Below are positions 7,764-21,405 of a DNA stretch of 64,000 bases, piece by piece. This stretch comes from Phialocephala subalpina (taxonomy: Eukaryota > Ascomycota > Leotiomycetes > Helotiales > Mollisiaceae), in NCBI GenBank assembly GCA_900073065.1, contig FJOG01000025.1, positions 124,001 to 188,000 of the forward strand, in the 5' to 3' direction. Below the pieces are notes generated by a model that was not told the DNA's origin, searched no databases, and saw only the letters and a list, made by a program, of their open reading frames with translations. Position 1 is the first letter of the stretch. The number at the start of each line of letters is the position of its first letter. The translations under genes were made by a program, and so were the position numbers.

Positions 7764-10700
7764 ATGTCTCCCGCCACCCTCACCTCCGCTGAAGCGCAAT
7801 GGCAAACGCAATTTGCCGCTATGAGAGCTGCTCTAGCAGAGCTCAAATTGCCCTCAAACGCTTCGAACGGAGATCTTGATGCATACGGATCCGATATCAA
7901 TCTTGACGATGAAGACTTCACGTCCGGGAACAGCGGCGATGACGTCTGGGACTTCATCTCCGAGACAGAAGATGAGATCTGGAGCAGTGACCAAGCTGAT
8001 GATCTAACGCCTAAATCAGAAAGCCCAAAATTCAGATCTCAATGGCTGAAGAGCAAATGTGAAGGTCTTGCTGCTCGAAAGCAGGGTCTTGCAGCAGGAG
8101 ATTTGCAGGAGCAGATTATGGCTATCTTGGCATCTGATAGCGGGGAGGAAGAGTTGCAGTCTACGTTGACGGATATGATTGGATTCGATGATTTGGATCT
8201 CGTCATTGAACTTATTTCTCATCGGAAGGAGGTTCTTGCTTCGGGGTCGACGGTAGCGAAGCAGACAGATGGGTTGTTTGGTGGCAAATTGCAGACGAGG
8301 AGACAGAGAGAAGAGGCACTCAGACGGGCTGACTTTGAGCACAAGAACGCTGCACTCGGTCCGGCTGTCAATCGGGATGAGACTATGTACCCTCATGTCT
8401 ACAAGGCTCACTCAGCTGGCAACATGTTGGACTCTCGAGGGAGGAAGTATGCGTTGCCCATGGGGAGTGAGAGGACAGAGCATCTGGTAAGTCGAACTTC
8501 CATCTTGTATCGAGAATAAAAATGCTCATGGCATACAGAACTATGAGGAATATTCCATCCCTGCTGGCAAGGTTGGCACCCTTGGTGTGGGCCGAAAGCT
8601 GGTAGAGATCAAAGACATGGATGGACTCTGTCGACGTACATTCAAAGGCTACAAGTCTTTGAATCGCATGCAAAGTCTCGTATATCCAGTCGCATACCAG
8701 ACCAGCGAGAACATGCTGATCTGTGCCCCCACTGGTGCTGGTAAAACTGATGCTGCAATGCTTACCATTCTCCACGCCATCGGTCAGAACACTACTCCAA
8801 TTCCAGCGGAGCAGCCTGAAGCATCAGACTTCGTCGTCAACGTTGAGGACTTCAAGATCGTATACGTTGCTCCCATGAAAGCTCTCGCAGCCGAGATCAC
8901 TCAGAAGCTCGGTAGCCGACTTGCTTGGCTGGGTATCCAAGCTCGCGAGCTGACAGGAGACATGCATCTGACGAAGAAGGAAATTGTTCAGACTCAAATT
9001 ATTGTCACGACTCCTGAGAAGTGGGACGTTGTCACTCGAAAAGGCACTGGCGACACTGAGCTTGTTCAGAAAGTCAGACTCCTCATCATCGATGAAGTGC
9101 ACATGCTTCATGATGACCGAGGCTCTGTTCTGGAGTCGCTAGTAGCACGTACTGAGCGTCAGGTCGAGAGTACTCAGTCTCTCATCCGAATTGTAGGACT
9201 CTCAGCTACGCTTCCAAATTATGTCGATGTCGCAGACTTCCTGAAGGTTAATCGGTATGCCGGACTGTTCTACTTTGATGCAAGCTTCAGACCTGTACCG
9301 CTCGAGCAGCACTTCATTGGAGTTAAGGGAAAGGCTGGCACCAAGGCCTCTCGAGACAACATCGACAACACTGCGTTCGAGAAGGTCAGGGAAATGCTTG
9401 AGCTCGACCACCAAATCATGGTCTTTGTCCACTCAAGAAAAGACACGTTCAACACTGCGAAGATGCTGTACGAAAAAGCCATCGACCAAGTCTGCGTTGA
9501 CCTCTTTGACCCCTCCAATCATCCCCAATACGAGGCAGCAGTCAAGGACATGAAGCAATCTCGTGGGCGAGAGCTCCGTGAGCTGCTTCCGAAGGGCATC
9601 GGAATCCATCACGCCGGTATGGCAAGATCAGACCGAAACTTGATCGAGAGACTCTTCGGCAGCGGAGTTCTGAAAGTCCTCTGTTGTACGGCTACTCTAG
9701 CATGGGGTGTCAACTTGCCTGCTGCAGCAGTAATCATCAAGGGAACGCAGGTCTACAGTGCTCAGGATGGTAAATTCATCGACCTTGGCATCCTCGACGT
9801 TCTTCAAATATTCGGCCGTGCCGGGCGGCCCCAATTTCAGGATACTGGTATCGGCATGATTTGCACAACTCAAGACAAGCTTGCCCACTACCTGCAAGCT
9901 GTGACGTCGCAAGTCCCAATCGAGTCTCGATTTTCGAAGCATCTCGTGGACAACTTGAACGCAGAGATTGCTCTCGGGACAGTGACATCCGTTCCAGAAG
10001 CTGTTCAATGGCTCGGATATTCGTATTTGTTCGTGCGCATGCAACGCAACCCATTGACATATGGTATCGACTGGGCTGAGATCCGAGACGACCCTACACT
10101 GGTACAAAGACGTCGCCAGCTTGTGATTCAAGCGGCCAGGACTCTTCAACAATGCCAGATGATCATTTTTAACGAGACGACAGAGGAACTTCGCAGCAAA
10201 GATATTGGACGAATTGCAAGCCAATACTACATTCTCCACACCAGTATCCAGATCTTCAACGAAATGATGCAACCGCAAGCTACTGAAGCTGATGTCTTTA
10301 AGATGGTTTCGATGAGTGGAGAGTTTGATCAGATACAATCTCGAGACAACGAGTCGAAGGAGCTAACCAAGCTGCGGGATGAGTCTGCTCCATGCGATGT
10401 CGGTGAGAAGAACGACTCACCGCAAGCAAAGACAAATATTCTCCTGCAATCCTACATCTCTCGCGCGAACCTCGAAGATTTTGCACTGGCCAACGATTCG
10501 AACTATGTTGCACAACAGTCAGCCAGAATCACTCGAGCGTTGTTCATGATTGCTCTGAACCGTGGTTGGGGTCATCAGTGTCTAGTCTTGCTCTCACTAT
10601 GCAAGTCCATCGAGAAGAGAATCTGGCCGTTCCAGCACCCTCTCCATCAATTTGAGCTACCCAAGCCCGTTCTGAACCAATTGGATACCAAGGATGCAAT

Positions 10701-13700
10701 CTCGATCGAATCCTTGAGAGACATGGACTCAGCTGAAATCGGATCGATGGTTCACAATCATGCAGCTGGAAAGACGATATCCAAGATCCTAGACAACTTC
10801 CCAACACTCAGCATTGAGTCAGAAATCGCTCCTCTCAACAGAGATGTTCTGAGAATCCGTCTGTACTTGACGCCGGACTTCCGCTGGAACGACAGGCATA
10901 ACGGGACCTCGGAAAGCTACTGGATCTGGGTTGAAAACTCGGAGACTTCAGAGATCTATCATCACGAATTTTTCATTCTCAATCGCAAAAAGCTGTACGA
11001 TGATCATGAATTAAACTTCACGATACCCTTGTCGGATCCTTTGCCAACTCAGATCTACGTAAGAGCGGTCTCAGACAGATGGCTTGGTGCTGAGACTGTG
11101 CATGCGATCTCCTTCCAACATCTGATTAGACCTGACACCGAAAGCGTGTACACCGATCTACTGAACCTGCAGCCACTTCCCATCACGGCACTTAAGAACC
11201 CTGCACTCGAGGAAATTTATGGACAACGGTTTCAATACTTCAATCCTATGCAGACGCAGATCTTTCACTGCCTGTATCACACGTCCGCAAACGTCTTGCT
11301 AGGTTCTCCAACTGGCTCTGGTAAGACCATTGCCTGTGAGCTGGCAATGTGGTGGGCTTTCCGCGAGAAGCCGGGGTCCAAGGTTGTATACATCGCCCCA
11401 ATGAAAGCCCTGGTCCGCGAGCGAGTCAAAGACTGGGGTGCTCGCCTTACGAAGCAGATGAACCTCAAGCTGGTAGAGCTTACCGGAGACAATACCCCAG
11501 ACACCCGCACGATCCGAGATGCGGACATAATCATTACCACCCCTGAGAAGTGGGACGGTATATCACGATCTGTATGTGCTCTATCTCTCGATTTGGACTT
11601 ACTGACATTCATTGTAGTGGCAAACAAGAGGCTACGTAAGACAAGTGAGTCTTGTCATCATCGATGAGATCCACCTCCTCGGAGGAGACCGAGGACCTAT
11701 TCTCGAGATCATTGTCTCGCGTATGAACTACATTGCTGCACAGTCAAAGAACTCTGTGAGGCTTATGGGCATGTCGACAGCATGTGCCAATGCAATGGAC
11801 CTTGGCAACTGGCTTGGAGTGAAAGAAGGACTGTTCAACTTCCGCCACAGCGTTCGCCCAGTCCCACTCGAGATATTCATCGATGGCTTTCCCGAAGTAC
11901 GAGGCTTCTGCCCGTTGATGCAGTCGATGAATCGACCGACATTCCTTGCCATTAAGACTCACAGCCCAGACAAACCTGTAATCGTCTTCGTAGCATCTCG
12001 TAGGCAAACTCGTCTGACCGCGAAGGATCTGATCAATTTCTGTGGCATGGAAGATAATCCAAGGAGATTCGTTAAGATGTCAGAAGAGGACCTGCAACTG
12101 AATCTCGATCGAGTCAAGGACGATGCTTTAAAGGAGGCACTGAGTTTCGGCATCGGCTTGCATCATGCCGGTCTCATTGAATCGGATCGGTCCCTGGCCG
12201 AAGAGTTGTTTGCGAACAACAAGATTCAAATTTTGGTAGCAACCAGCACACTGGCTTGGGGTGTCAATCTTCCTGCCCATTTAGTCGTGGTCAAAGGCAC
12301 TCAGTTCTTTGATGCCAAGATTGAAGGCTACAAGGATATGGATCTCACCGATGTCTTGCAGATGCTTGGCCGAGCTGGTCGACCTCAGTTTGATACCTCA
12401 GGTATTGCCCGTATCTTCACGCAAGACTCGAAGAAGGCGTTCTACAAACACTTCCTCCACACTGGTTTCCCAGTTGAGTCTTCTCTGCACAACGTCCTTG
12501 ACAACCATCTTGGCGCTGAAGTGTCTGCTGAGACCATCGCCACCAAGCAAGATGCCTTGGATTACCTCACGTGGACGTTCTTCTTCCGGCGATTGCATAA
12601 GAACCCATCCTATTATGGTCTTGAGATTTCCGCTGAAGAGCACAATACGATGGCTGCACAACAACAAGCCAATGAGTACATGATATCCATGGTGGACAAA
12701 TCTCTCAATGAGCTTGCAGAGTCCAAGTGTCTAGAAATGTTCCCTAATGGAGACGTCGACTCTACGCCTCTTGGAAAAATCATGAGTTACTACTATTTGT
12801 CTCATCGCACCATTCGCCATCTGGTGAAGCATGCTAAGCGCAATGCGTCCTTCACCGACGTCCTCTCCTGGATGTCCAGCGCAACCGAATACGACGAGCT
12901 TCCCGTTCGTCACAATGAAGACCTTATCAACGCAGAGCTCGCTAAGAATCTCCCATTATCTACGGATGCTTTTGGTGGTCTACCAATGTGGGACCCGCAT
13001 GTCAAGGCCTTCCTCCTGCTCCAGGCACACATGTCACGCATCGACTTACCTATCACTGATTACGTTGGTGATCAGACCAGCGTTCTAGACCAAGCGATTC
13101 GTATCATCCAAGCCAGCATCGATGTCCTCACTGAACTCGGATATCTCTCAAGTTGTATGCAGATGATCACGCTCCTGCAATGCATCAAATGTGCACGCTG
13201 GCCCACCGAGTACCCGCTCTCGATACTACCAGGAGTCGGACCCGAGCCGCAGGCAGAGGAACGCTTGCCTCGAAGTCTGCAAGAGTTCTCAGCAGCATCC
13301 GAACGGGACTACCGCAATACGTTATCCGCCCTACGCCTTTCGCCAGCAACGGTTCCTCGTTTCGAGAAAGCAGCAAATATGCTACCCAATGTCAACATCG
13401 ATGTACGGGATCTCACCGCCGTCTCACTAACCGTTGTTCTGAATCGTCAGAACCAGCTTACGGACCGAGATGGAAAGATGTACGCACCACGATTCCCAAA
13501 GTCTCAGAACGAAGGTTGGTTCGTGATCCTCTGCAACGAAGACAGAGATGAGATTGTAGCAATCAAGCGCGTGGGCTGGTCATCTGGACCTGGTGCAAAT
13601 GGTAGAGAGAAGATTTCTCCTCGACCGAGTGCCAGAGCCTTGATCAAGCTTCCTGAGAATGAAGACGGGACGTTCAGTGATGGCAGGAAGATGGACGTTT

Positions 13701-13858
13701 TGGTCGTGAGTGATGGGTATTTGGGGATGGTTTATAGAATCAAGGGTGTGAAGATTCCTGATGCGCCGAAGGTTGTTGATGATGGGAAGAAGGGGAAGGG
13801 GAAGGAGGGGGACGATCACTGGATGGGGACTAGCGCAGCGGGAGCATCGGCTTCTTAA
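7764..13858 (+). CDS. SLH1: SLH1/ASCC3-type Ski2-like tandem RNA helicase, 1998 aa
   Basis: Three exons, 7764-8486, 8539-11571 and 11618-13858, join in frame across introns of 52 and 46 bp. Two helicase cassettes are visible. The first has APTGAGKT (residue about 304), DEVH (about 426), a SAT motif and GRAGRPQ. The second has SPTGSGKT (about 1164), DEIH (about 1268) and GRAGRPQ, and its motif III is changed to STACANA. Each cassette is followed by a Sec63-type region. The size and the N-terminal KYALPMGSERTEHL context match yeast Slh1 rather than Brr2, which has a longer N-terminus. In yeast and human this protein is the helicase of the RQC-trigger (ASC-1) complex, which splits collided ribosomes in the cytoplasm. 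The acidic N-terminus and Lys/Gly-rich C-terminus look disordered. Confidence 0.93.
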
Positions 13859-14590
13859 GGCTCGTAAGTGAGACTCTTGATGCACGTCATAATAAGTTAT
13901 GATGATAAGATGGTGTGCAGTAGCTCATAACGAACAGAGGGGGAAGTTTAAAAAAGCTCTGTTCGATGTCCAAATTTGTGCTCCAAACCGCCTCATACAT
14001 TTTGCCAGAGCTGACTTGTCTCCTACTTCGAAATTGCCTGTTGCGAGCACTGAGCACGAAGTACGCCAGACTTTCGTTATGCTATATTGCAAGCAGCGAG
14101 CTTCAGTCTCCTCGATCCCGAACGTTTGGAATCGAGTATCCACAGTACAGCATCCCGAGTACAAACTCGTAGGTTCTCTCCACCCGAAGAGTCAGTCGGG
14201 ATATCCACACCGAGAACATCCCCTCCTCTTTCAGTGTCCTATCCTTTTTCATCCAAGTCGGAAACCCATACACCTATCTCCACCCATCCCTTTCCCATTA
14301 GTCTGAAGCTCCTCCTTCACATTCTCTAACTCCATTATCTCCATTCTGCCTTTTGCTCTAGCGAGCTCCCGCACCCTTCACATAAGATGCGCAGTAGCCT
14401 CTTCCTCTTGACTATTATTTGATTTCTAATATCCCTCATAATCTGAACTCCATCCCAACCCGCAGTTCCTAGTGTACTTGTTAGGACTTCGTAAGCGGAC
14501 TTTTATAGTGGTTTCCTGTCCGAGCCGTGTCCACTCCGTACCTTCCGTCTCCGAGGGAGATACGAACAGACGAATCGGGAAATTGCGAAG
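13859..14590. other. Intergenic region between SLH1 and the SDR gene
   Basis: About 730 bp carry the SLH1 3' region and the presumed promoter and leader of the + strand dehydrogenase, with long pyrimidine-rich stretches from about 14200. No further gene was recognised. Confidence 0.4.
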
Positions 14591-15535
14591 ATGACGAGTG
14601 AACAAACTATTGCGCTTATTACTGGTTAGTTCTTGCGATCAATTTCAATACCCTATCTCGATATCCCTTGCCCTTCATTCATCCGAGCTGCACCCTTATT
14701 TTACATCTCGCTTACCACCACCTCCTTTCTTCTCGTATTTTCCCCCGAGATGCCCCTATCGCGAGTCCGAACCCGAGGCCTAATTCAGTCTCAAAGTCAC
14801 AGCAGTCGCTAACAGAACATAGGGGCAAACCGAGGAATAGGCTACGAAATAGCAGCTAACCTCCTCCGCCACTCAAGCAAATACCACATCCTCCTAGCCT
14901 CCCGCATCCTCTCCTCCGGCCAAAACGCAGCCACAACCCTTTCCTCCCTCCCAGACATCAAAGGGAGCGTAGAAGCCATCCAATTAGACGTCACATCTGA
15001 CTCCTCAGTCGACGCAGCTGCTGCCTATGTCTCAGAAAAATACGGACGTCTAGACATCCTCGTCAACAACGCGGGCATGTTTCCCAAGAACCCCATTCGT
15101 CGGGAGGCCTTGCGCTCCGTCCTAGAAACGAACGTCGTTGGTTCTATGTCTGTCACCGAATCCTTCCTTCCCTTGCTTCGAGAATCGCAAGAGAAGAGAT
15201 TGGTGTTTGTGAGCTCAAGTGTTGGGAGTATAAGTCAAGCTGCAGATCCGGAGAGCAAGTATTATAATCCGGGAGCGATTGAGTATCGGAGTTCGAAGGC
15301 GGCGGTGAACATGATGTTAGTTCAGTATTGGGTTGCATTACAGAAAGAGGGGTTTAAGGTTCTGGGTGCGGATCCGGGGTTGTGTGCTACTGATTTCTTG
15401 AATAAAGAGGTTGTGTTGGCGCGTGGAGCTGTGGGTGCGGATGTTGGTGGGGAGAGAGTTGCTGTTGTTGTGAGAGGAGAGAGAGATGGGGAGATGGGGA
15501 GGGTGTGGGGGGAATACGGACTATCGCCTTGGTAA
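14591..15535 (+). CDS. Classical short-chain dehydrogenase/reductase, 248 aa
   Basis: Exon 1 (14591-14624) and exon 2 (14823-15535) join across a 198-bp intron with a GTTAGT donor, which splits the Gly codon of the cofactor motif. The joined protein begins MTSEQTIALITGANRGIGYE, the TGxxxGIG dinucleotide-binding loop. NNAG follows at about residue 90, then a Ser in VSSSVGS and the catalytic pair YRSSK. Length matches the 250-residue classical SDR fold. The substrate cannot be inferred. It faces the next gene tail to tail, and that gene is also an SDR, but the two are not close paralogues (TGANRGIG versus TGTSSGFG). Confidence 0.88.
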
Positions 15536-15690
15536 AAGCAGTTCAAATTTCGAATTCGTATGGTTAGGTTCGCCTAAAGAGGGGGAAGGAGTGACGTCCG
15601 TCAAGTCCATCGTATAAGCTAAAAATATATGAACCGGCTCAGTCGTCGCGACGAGTAGAACGGACGTGCTAGAGACATTCCAAGCTACCA

Positions 15691-16985
15691 CTACCAACTA
15701 GGTCTATAATCCCCCGTCCTCTTTGTCTTTTCTCTCGCATCCTCCACCCCAGGGAAACTCGTATTCCTCCCCAACCCCTCCCACTCCCCAATCTCCTTCA
15801 CCATCTCCTCACACCTCCCCTTAACCAACTCAACAGCATCACCTCCAATTGGCATCCTCAACGGCAACTTCTTCCCCTTTGTTTCTCCCTCCCCCTTAAG
15901 AACGTCAACCATTCGTTTGACGCCAAGGATTGGATCTCCGGGTTGGAATCCATCAATCTTCGCTGCCATCGCTCCAAACTCTTCCATCATGGGAAGATAA
16001 TCTGGGATTGTCGGTACAGACAATTTAGCGACGGAAATAACGGGCGTGCGAAAATGGCCGATGTCGAACTGTGGGTTATCAGTATCAGGGTTTCAAGAGC
16101 CAAGGAAGTTATAGTCTTGATAGGCTGAATAAATCCGGGGTGATTTGGCGACTTCTGAGAATGGAGTTGAGGGGGAAAGGGAAATAAAAGGGGGTTGGGG
16201 GTGAAGACGTACTAGGATGGACTGGATTCCGAATTGGGAGACTTCGGAGGAGAGGGTTTCGTTGAATGCTGCGAGCATGTCTGTATTGAGGCTTGTAAGC
16301 ATATCTATCTTTTTTGCGGATATAGGTTTTCCTTTTTACAGATTGGCGAGATAATTGCATCTTGTTTTTTCGGGTAGTGTATTTGACGTAGACAGGTGGT
16401 GAAATATTTATTCTTGTGACAAACAGATCAGGTGAGAAGAATACGTACACTTGCTAGCAGCATAAGGGAAACACAACTCCATACTATAGAAGCCAAAGAT
16501 AGAGCCCGTGAAGGCGATCTTCCCCGATCGTCTCTCTCTCATATGCGGTAGCAGAGCTTGGGTTATGCGAATGGCGCCGAAGGCGTTGGTGTTGAGTTGG
16601 TTCATCAGTTTCTCTTCCCTGTTTTGTATCTTAGTCTTGTAATGGGGGACATGCTCGAGGAACGAGATCTTCTCATGTACTGAGATCTCACATACTCCAT
16701 CCCTTCAATGAATCCCATCTCTAGGTATCCAGCGTTGTTGACCAAGACGTCGATTTGGCCATATATTTCTACTGCTTCTTTCATTTTCCCCGCGATTTCT
16801 GATTTGGGAGCTGAGACATCCAAATCCAACAATTTCGCTCCTTTCTCTTTCAGAATCTCAAGTTCAGGTCTTTTGGTCGCATTTCTCGCGGAAGCAATAA
16901 CTCGGTCACCGCGCTCCAAAGCTTCGAGAGCGAATAGTTGTCCGAAGCCTGAGGAGGTGCCGGTTATGAACCATACTTGGGACAT
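15691..16985 (-). CDS. Short-chain dehydrogenase/reductase, TGTSSGFG type, 301 aa
   Basis: Four minus-strand exons, 16985-16696, 16618-16449, 16280-16213 and 16068-15691, join in frame with donors GTATGT, GTACGT and GTACGT. The start MSQVWFITGTSSGFGQLFAL is the cofactor loop. DVLVNNAGYLEMG, the Ser in FTGSIFGFYS and the catalytic YAASKY, which is completed across the second intron, follow. The C-terminal exon carries the FDIGHFRTPV substrate-loop segment. Family members act on ketones, retinoids, sterols or polyketides in the cytosol, and no specific substrate is indicated. An ATG 75 bp further upstream is in frame, but 16985 sits directly before the Rossmann strand. Confidence 0.87.
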
Positions 16986-19649
16986 TTTGGAGACTTGGTT
17001 GGATTTCTCGAGAGGTAGAAAATTGAGGTATGTTTGTAAAGTTTCTAGGACGACGTCCAAATGTTCTCAAGATGTGGGATTGAGACATATTTTCAGACTC
17101 TTTTGTGTCAACATCCGGTCAGCGCCGGACTGCATTCCTGGTCTAGAAATCAATTTATGCAGTCGCTGGTCAGTCTCATAGGGCTGAAAGTCCGCCGATG
17201 CACTCGAGCCCCAATCCAATTGAGGAATGCGGAATCTTGGTTCATGGGCATCGGTCATCCGCCCAATAGTTCAATGCAAAAGATAACCTTTAAGCCTTAG
17301 CGCCGATATTACACCGCAGGGTAACTTCTGCTGTCATAGTAGTCATGTGATGAGCGTTATATAAAAGCTGACAAAATACCGTCAGCTTACTCTCCACACA
17401 GTTTCAACTTCGGGATAATGGCCAATCGGGTTATTCAGCTCGGGTTGCATACCTTTCTGCACAGGAGTTTTTGCGAGATTCTGGGGCAGGCATGCAGGTG
17501 TGTCGGGTTGTCTGCGAGGTGGGTGACGGTGTATGTAAGCGGCGGCCGGCACTCGCAGACTGAGTTGTAGTGAGATCCCTAAACTTGCAGCAGCAAGAAG
17601 GGAAGCAACAACTTGCAGGAAAGTAAATTTGTGCACTTAATTTAATTTGCGGCAGTGTGTATTCGCAGTCTTGCAGCTTGTGAAAGTACAGAGGTACCAA
17701 GACCCTGCAGGAAACCCTTTATCTCCTTTGTATAATGACACAATTCCAAGTAAGCAGGCCATCGTGACGATTGTAACGAGTACGCCCTTAATTCTTAATA
17801 GAGGAGGGCGTGAACGGTGAGATTAAACGAAGTATGTACCAAATATGTACGAAGCCCATCTCGATTTTCGAGCATCTCGTCTCGCAAATGATAAGCTCGC
17901 TTCCGTACTTGATGCCAGCCACAAAATGATGGATCTGGAGCAAAAAAGCAGATCTGCCAATTGGCAGATGAACGGCACTTGCCACGAGGTCTGATAAGGC
18001 TGACATGCACCTGCGGACGTGGATGATGATGAGTATTCAAGAGGGTCATTGAAAATTACTCAATTCGTCGTGGAAAGCACTGAATGGCCCTTTTTCAAAT
18101 GCAGCGGCTTTCAAAACCGGGTATCACTTGCAAGGCGAGATACCGGGAGCGTGATTAGAAGTCTTGGTGCTGCAGATGCCGTGTGCGTTATGTTTTCTTG
18201 ATCGAGACATCGGAGATTCTTCCATACGTCGGCTACCTCGGGAGCAACCATAATACGGAGCGGTTGCTCTATTGAGGGAAATGCCATGGTTGCGTAATGC
18301 TTGGCGTTTGTCTCGCTGACTAGTTGATTGCCTTCCAGAAAACATATGGTCCTGCATCTAAGGATTTGCAGCTTGATGGAGATAATGCACTTGTACCTGC
18401 GTTTAGAGTTGTTGTTATCAAAGTAGGACGTGGTGCCCTGGTCATAGACTCAAGTCCGGACTATCCGGCGGACGATACGAACTGAATGCATGGTTCTGGA
18501 AGCATGAAAACAGATAATGGGGATGAGCAGCAAACAAGCTTAAACGGGACTTTGAACAATGGGTTTGCTGAATACCATTGTCTGCAAAGAGTAAACAATC
18601 AGAGACAGTTCAACGTCAGCACCACGGGATTTGAGTAATGCTCGCGTTTCATAGACAAAACCGGGCAGCTTGAACGGGGAGGGGCATGGAGGGGTATATC
18701 GAGAGAGGAGAAGAGGAGATCTTTTCGGCGATAATATCGAGCAAGCTGAGTACTCGCCGAAGCAGTTCAAATTCCCAGACGGGATATTTTCTACTGCCCA
18801 TTCTTAGTCCGCAATTAGTAAGAGATACGACCGGAACGAGGTGTTATAGGGCCTGGAGGGTGTGTGCGGCCGCAACAGCAGGTTGACGGGATACTTTGCG
18901 AGCTCTCCGCTGTATTGGACTCGGTGGTTGGAGGTGGTTCGTGTTGAGCAACGAGATGCAGTGCAGTGCAGTGCAGAGCAGAGTCGTTGGTCGATCGATA
19001 CACTGCTCGGATGTGGAAGGTGACAAAGCAAACGAGCCGACAGCAATTGCCAGGATGATTGAAAATTGGTCAGCAGCCCCCTAAATGGCTCTAAAGGGCC
19101 CGGCCCATTGATTACTACTGCCCGCTTCCCGCAACGACAAGAAGAGCACGCAGCTCGTCCGCCGTCACTGCAACTCTGCTGTCCAATGACCCCATACCAG
19201 CCTCCAATTGTTAATAATCATTTGTTCGCGATTGTCTCAAAATCTCCGCTTTTTTCCTCTGCCCGAGGATCCGAAAGCCACAAGTCACGTGCCATCCCCT
19301 CGGATGCGGCGTGTAGGTGCATGAAGTCACGCCAGGGCCCTTCGGTTTCTCCACGCAGCAGAGGCATCAAATCGAGTAATCGAATCGAACGCGTCCATTC
19401 AGCGCCCAGTACTTCCTTTTACTCGAGTACGGTGCCGGTATCGTGTAGCCGTACACATATTGCATGGTTTAGTGCCTCTTGAACTTGTCAATCAGAGACG
19501 AGCTTGAGACCGACCTCGACTCCATTCAGTCAACCCAACCCCGAACCTCCGTCATCCGCGTATTGCAGCATCCAGGTCTGCATCATTGCACCAGATATTT
19601 CCGACCAGCTCTTCAAACTATTACCTGCCTTACCTCAGAAAGCATCACC
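16986..19649. other. 2.7-kb intergenic region upstream of kapC
   Basis: No convincing gene was found here. A strong TATA (TATATAAAA, 17358-17366, + strand) is followed by an 8-bp stem-loop (AAGCTGAC and GTCAGCTT, 17365-17388). The ATG at 17418 opens only a 57-codon frame. A short (GCAGT)n tract lies near 18957-18980. The last 600 bp are pyrimidine-rich with short upstream frames and probably form the long 5' leader and promoter of kapC. A transcription factor with a long, uORF-bearing leader would be typical, but this is inference. Confidence 0.4.
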
Positions 19650-21063
19650 ATGCAGTCAATCGCACCCGCCCCGCCCCAAAGCATGCAGAATCAGGTACTG
19701 TACCTCCCCTCCTAGTTTCCATTCTCCTAGCTACCCCTCTCCTTTTGCCCCCAACCCATCCCAACCTATTCTATTCTCCCATGGCTCCCTTTTCCCTCCA
19801 CCATCAGCCGGGAGCAAATGTCTCGTAATCCGAAAAGCGCCCTCGCACTTATATCCCAAGACTCATTCTCATTGCCGCTCCAAGCTGACTCACTCGCGCA
19901 GGACATGAGCGCAGACAATGGTATAATCACCCCCCTTTCCTCCTCTCCTTTACGAAGAGGAGAGCCTACTAGTCCCCAGTCCCCTTGTACTATACGTCTT
20001 GTTTCCGAGAATGATTGTTGCTGACATGATCCTCCCGCCGTTGGCAGACTTAAGAGCCCAGCTCGCAGCCGTCATCAACACGTCGCAACACCAACATCCA
20101 CAGTCGCATTCGCAGCACGGCGGTCCTCCTCCGGGTCCTCCTCATGGCTACAACGACATCCGCCATCAATCGAGCAGCGCAAGTCCCCACGATCACAACA
20201 TCGACCCTGCCATCGGCGGCGCAGGAGCTGGAGGTGTCGGCATCATGAGTACGGGCGGAGATTCGGGCGGCGACGATTCCCTTGGAGATGGTCGTAAGGG
20301 CGGAAAGCGAGAACTCTCACAATCGAAGCGTGCTGCACAGAATCGCGCTGCTCAGGTACGTTGTTTCGCGAAATCATCACATTGCGACGAATTATTTATC
20401 GAGGTTCGAGTTGCGCGGCACCTCGTTAAAAGTTCTGGTCTACTATCTTGCTTTGTCAATTCTCATGTCATCAACTCCCACCTCACTTCCTCAACCACAA
20501 GCTTACATAATCCCATCCCCTCTTCTCTACAAACACCATATTCCCATACTGATGTTTTATTTCTACAGCGAGCATTCCGTCAACGAAAAGAAGGCTACAT
20601 CAAAAAACTCGAAGAACAAGTAAAAGACCTCCACTCCCTCGAAGACAACTTCAAAGCCCTCCAAGCCGAAAACTACTCTTTACGAGAATACATCATCCAC
20701 CTACAATCCCGCCTCATCGAATCCCAAGGAGAATACCCCCAACCACCTCCTAACGTAAACTTGATCCACCCACACGCTCGTCACTCTCACAGTGCTCACG
20801 ATCAAACTCGAGATAATGGAGGAGCACCGATGGCACAAATGAGTACATTACAAGCCAGCGCCGGAGCGGCGAGGGCGTTGGCTGTTGCTAGTTTGGGACA
20901 GAGTGGGAAGCATGGACTTGGAGAGGGACATGCGAGTCCGTATGAGCATAGTAAGAGGATTGAGAGGTATAAGGAAGAGCAGGGAAATGCTGAACCAGCA
21001 GATGAGGAGATTATCAGGAATCAGTTGGGGCAGAGTTCGGATGGGTTACCTACTTCTATGTAA
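19650..21063 (+). CDS. kapC: AP-1-like bZIP transcription factor KapC, 288 aa
   Basis: Exons 19650-19694, 19902-19920, 20048-20355 and 20569-21063 join in frame. The second exon is only 19 bp. The bZIP basic region KRAAQNRAAQRAFRQRKE is split by the third intron at AAQ/RAF and runs into a leucine-zipper region (KLEEQVKDLHSLEDNFKALQ). The following REYIIHLQSRLIESQGEYPQ is the hallmark of fungal KapC, as are the Met-Gln-rich start and overall length of about 290. A His/Gly-rich, probably disordered region precedes the bZIP. It should act as a nuclear dimeric regulator binding AP-1-like sites. KapC's regulon differs between species and is often linked to stress and secondary metabolism. Confidence 0.88.
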
Positions 21064-21405
21064 AAGTTCGAGTTTGTTTGTTACTGTTATTGGAGATCAC
21101 TGTAGGGCGTTTTGCTGGGGGATTGTGGCTATGGCGTTGTATCAAAATGCTATGGCATTGAATTTGCTTTGATTTGACTGCAGGCGTCGGAGGATAATGA
21201 TGATGGAACTGGCGTTGCATTCTCCTTGCTTACCTACCTGCTGTGGGATTACTACATAGATAACTTCTCACTTAGTCACTTGCTGAGAAAGATGAAAGAT
21301 CTTTGCAAAGCAATGAAAGTAGAAATCGCTTTTTCAGACTCCAACCAGAACCCGAAATGAACTTCAACTCCGTACCGTATCCATCAGATCATAGTCAGAT
21401 GATGT
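21064..21405. other. Convergent gap between kapC and ARP5
   Basis: The gap of about 340 bp between two tail-to-tail genes must hold both 3' UTRs and poly(A) sites. No other feature was seen. Confidence 0.4.

Noticed and set aside
7764..13858. Identity as BRR2 (spliceosome) instead of SLH1
   Set aside because: The N-terminus is too short for Brr2, and the segments before the first helicase cassette match Slh1-type proteins.
17382..17636. Minus-strand frame resembling a secreted protein (MHKFTFLQVVASLLAAASLG)
   Set aside because: The first codon is GTG, no in-frame ATG precedes it before a stop, and no splice site supplies one.
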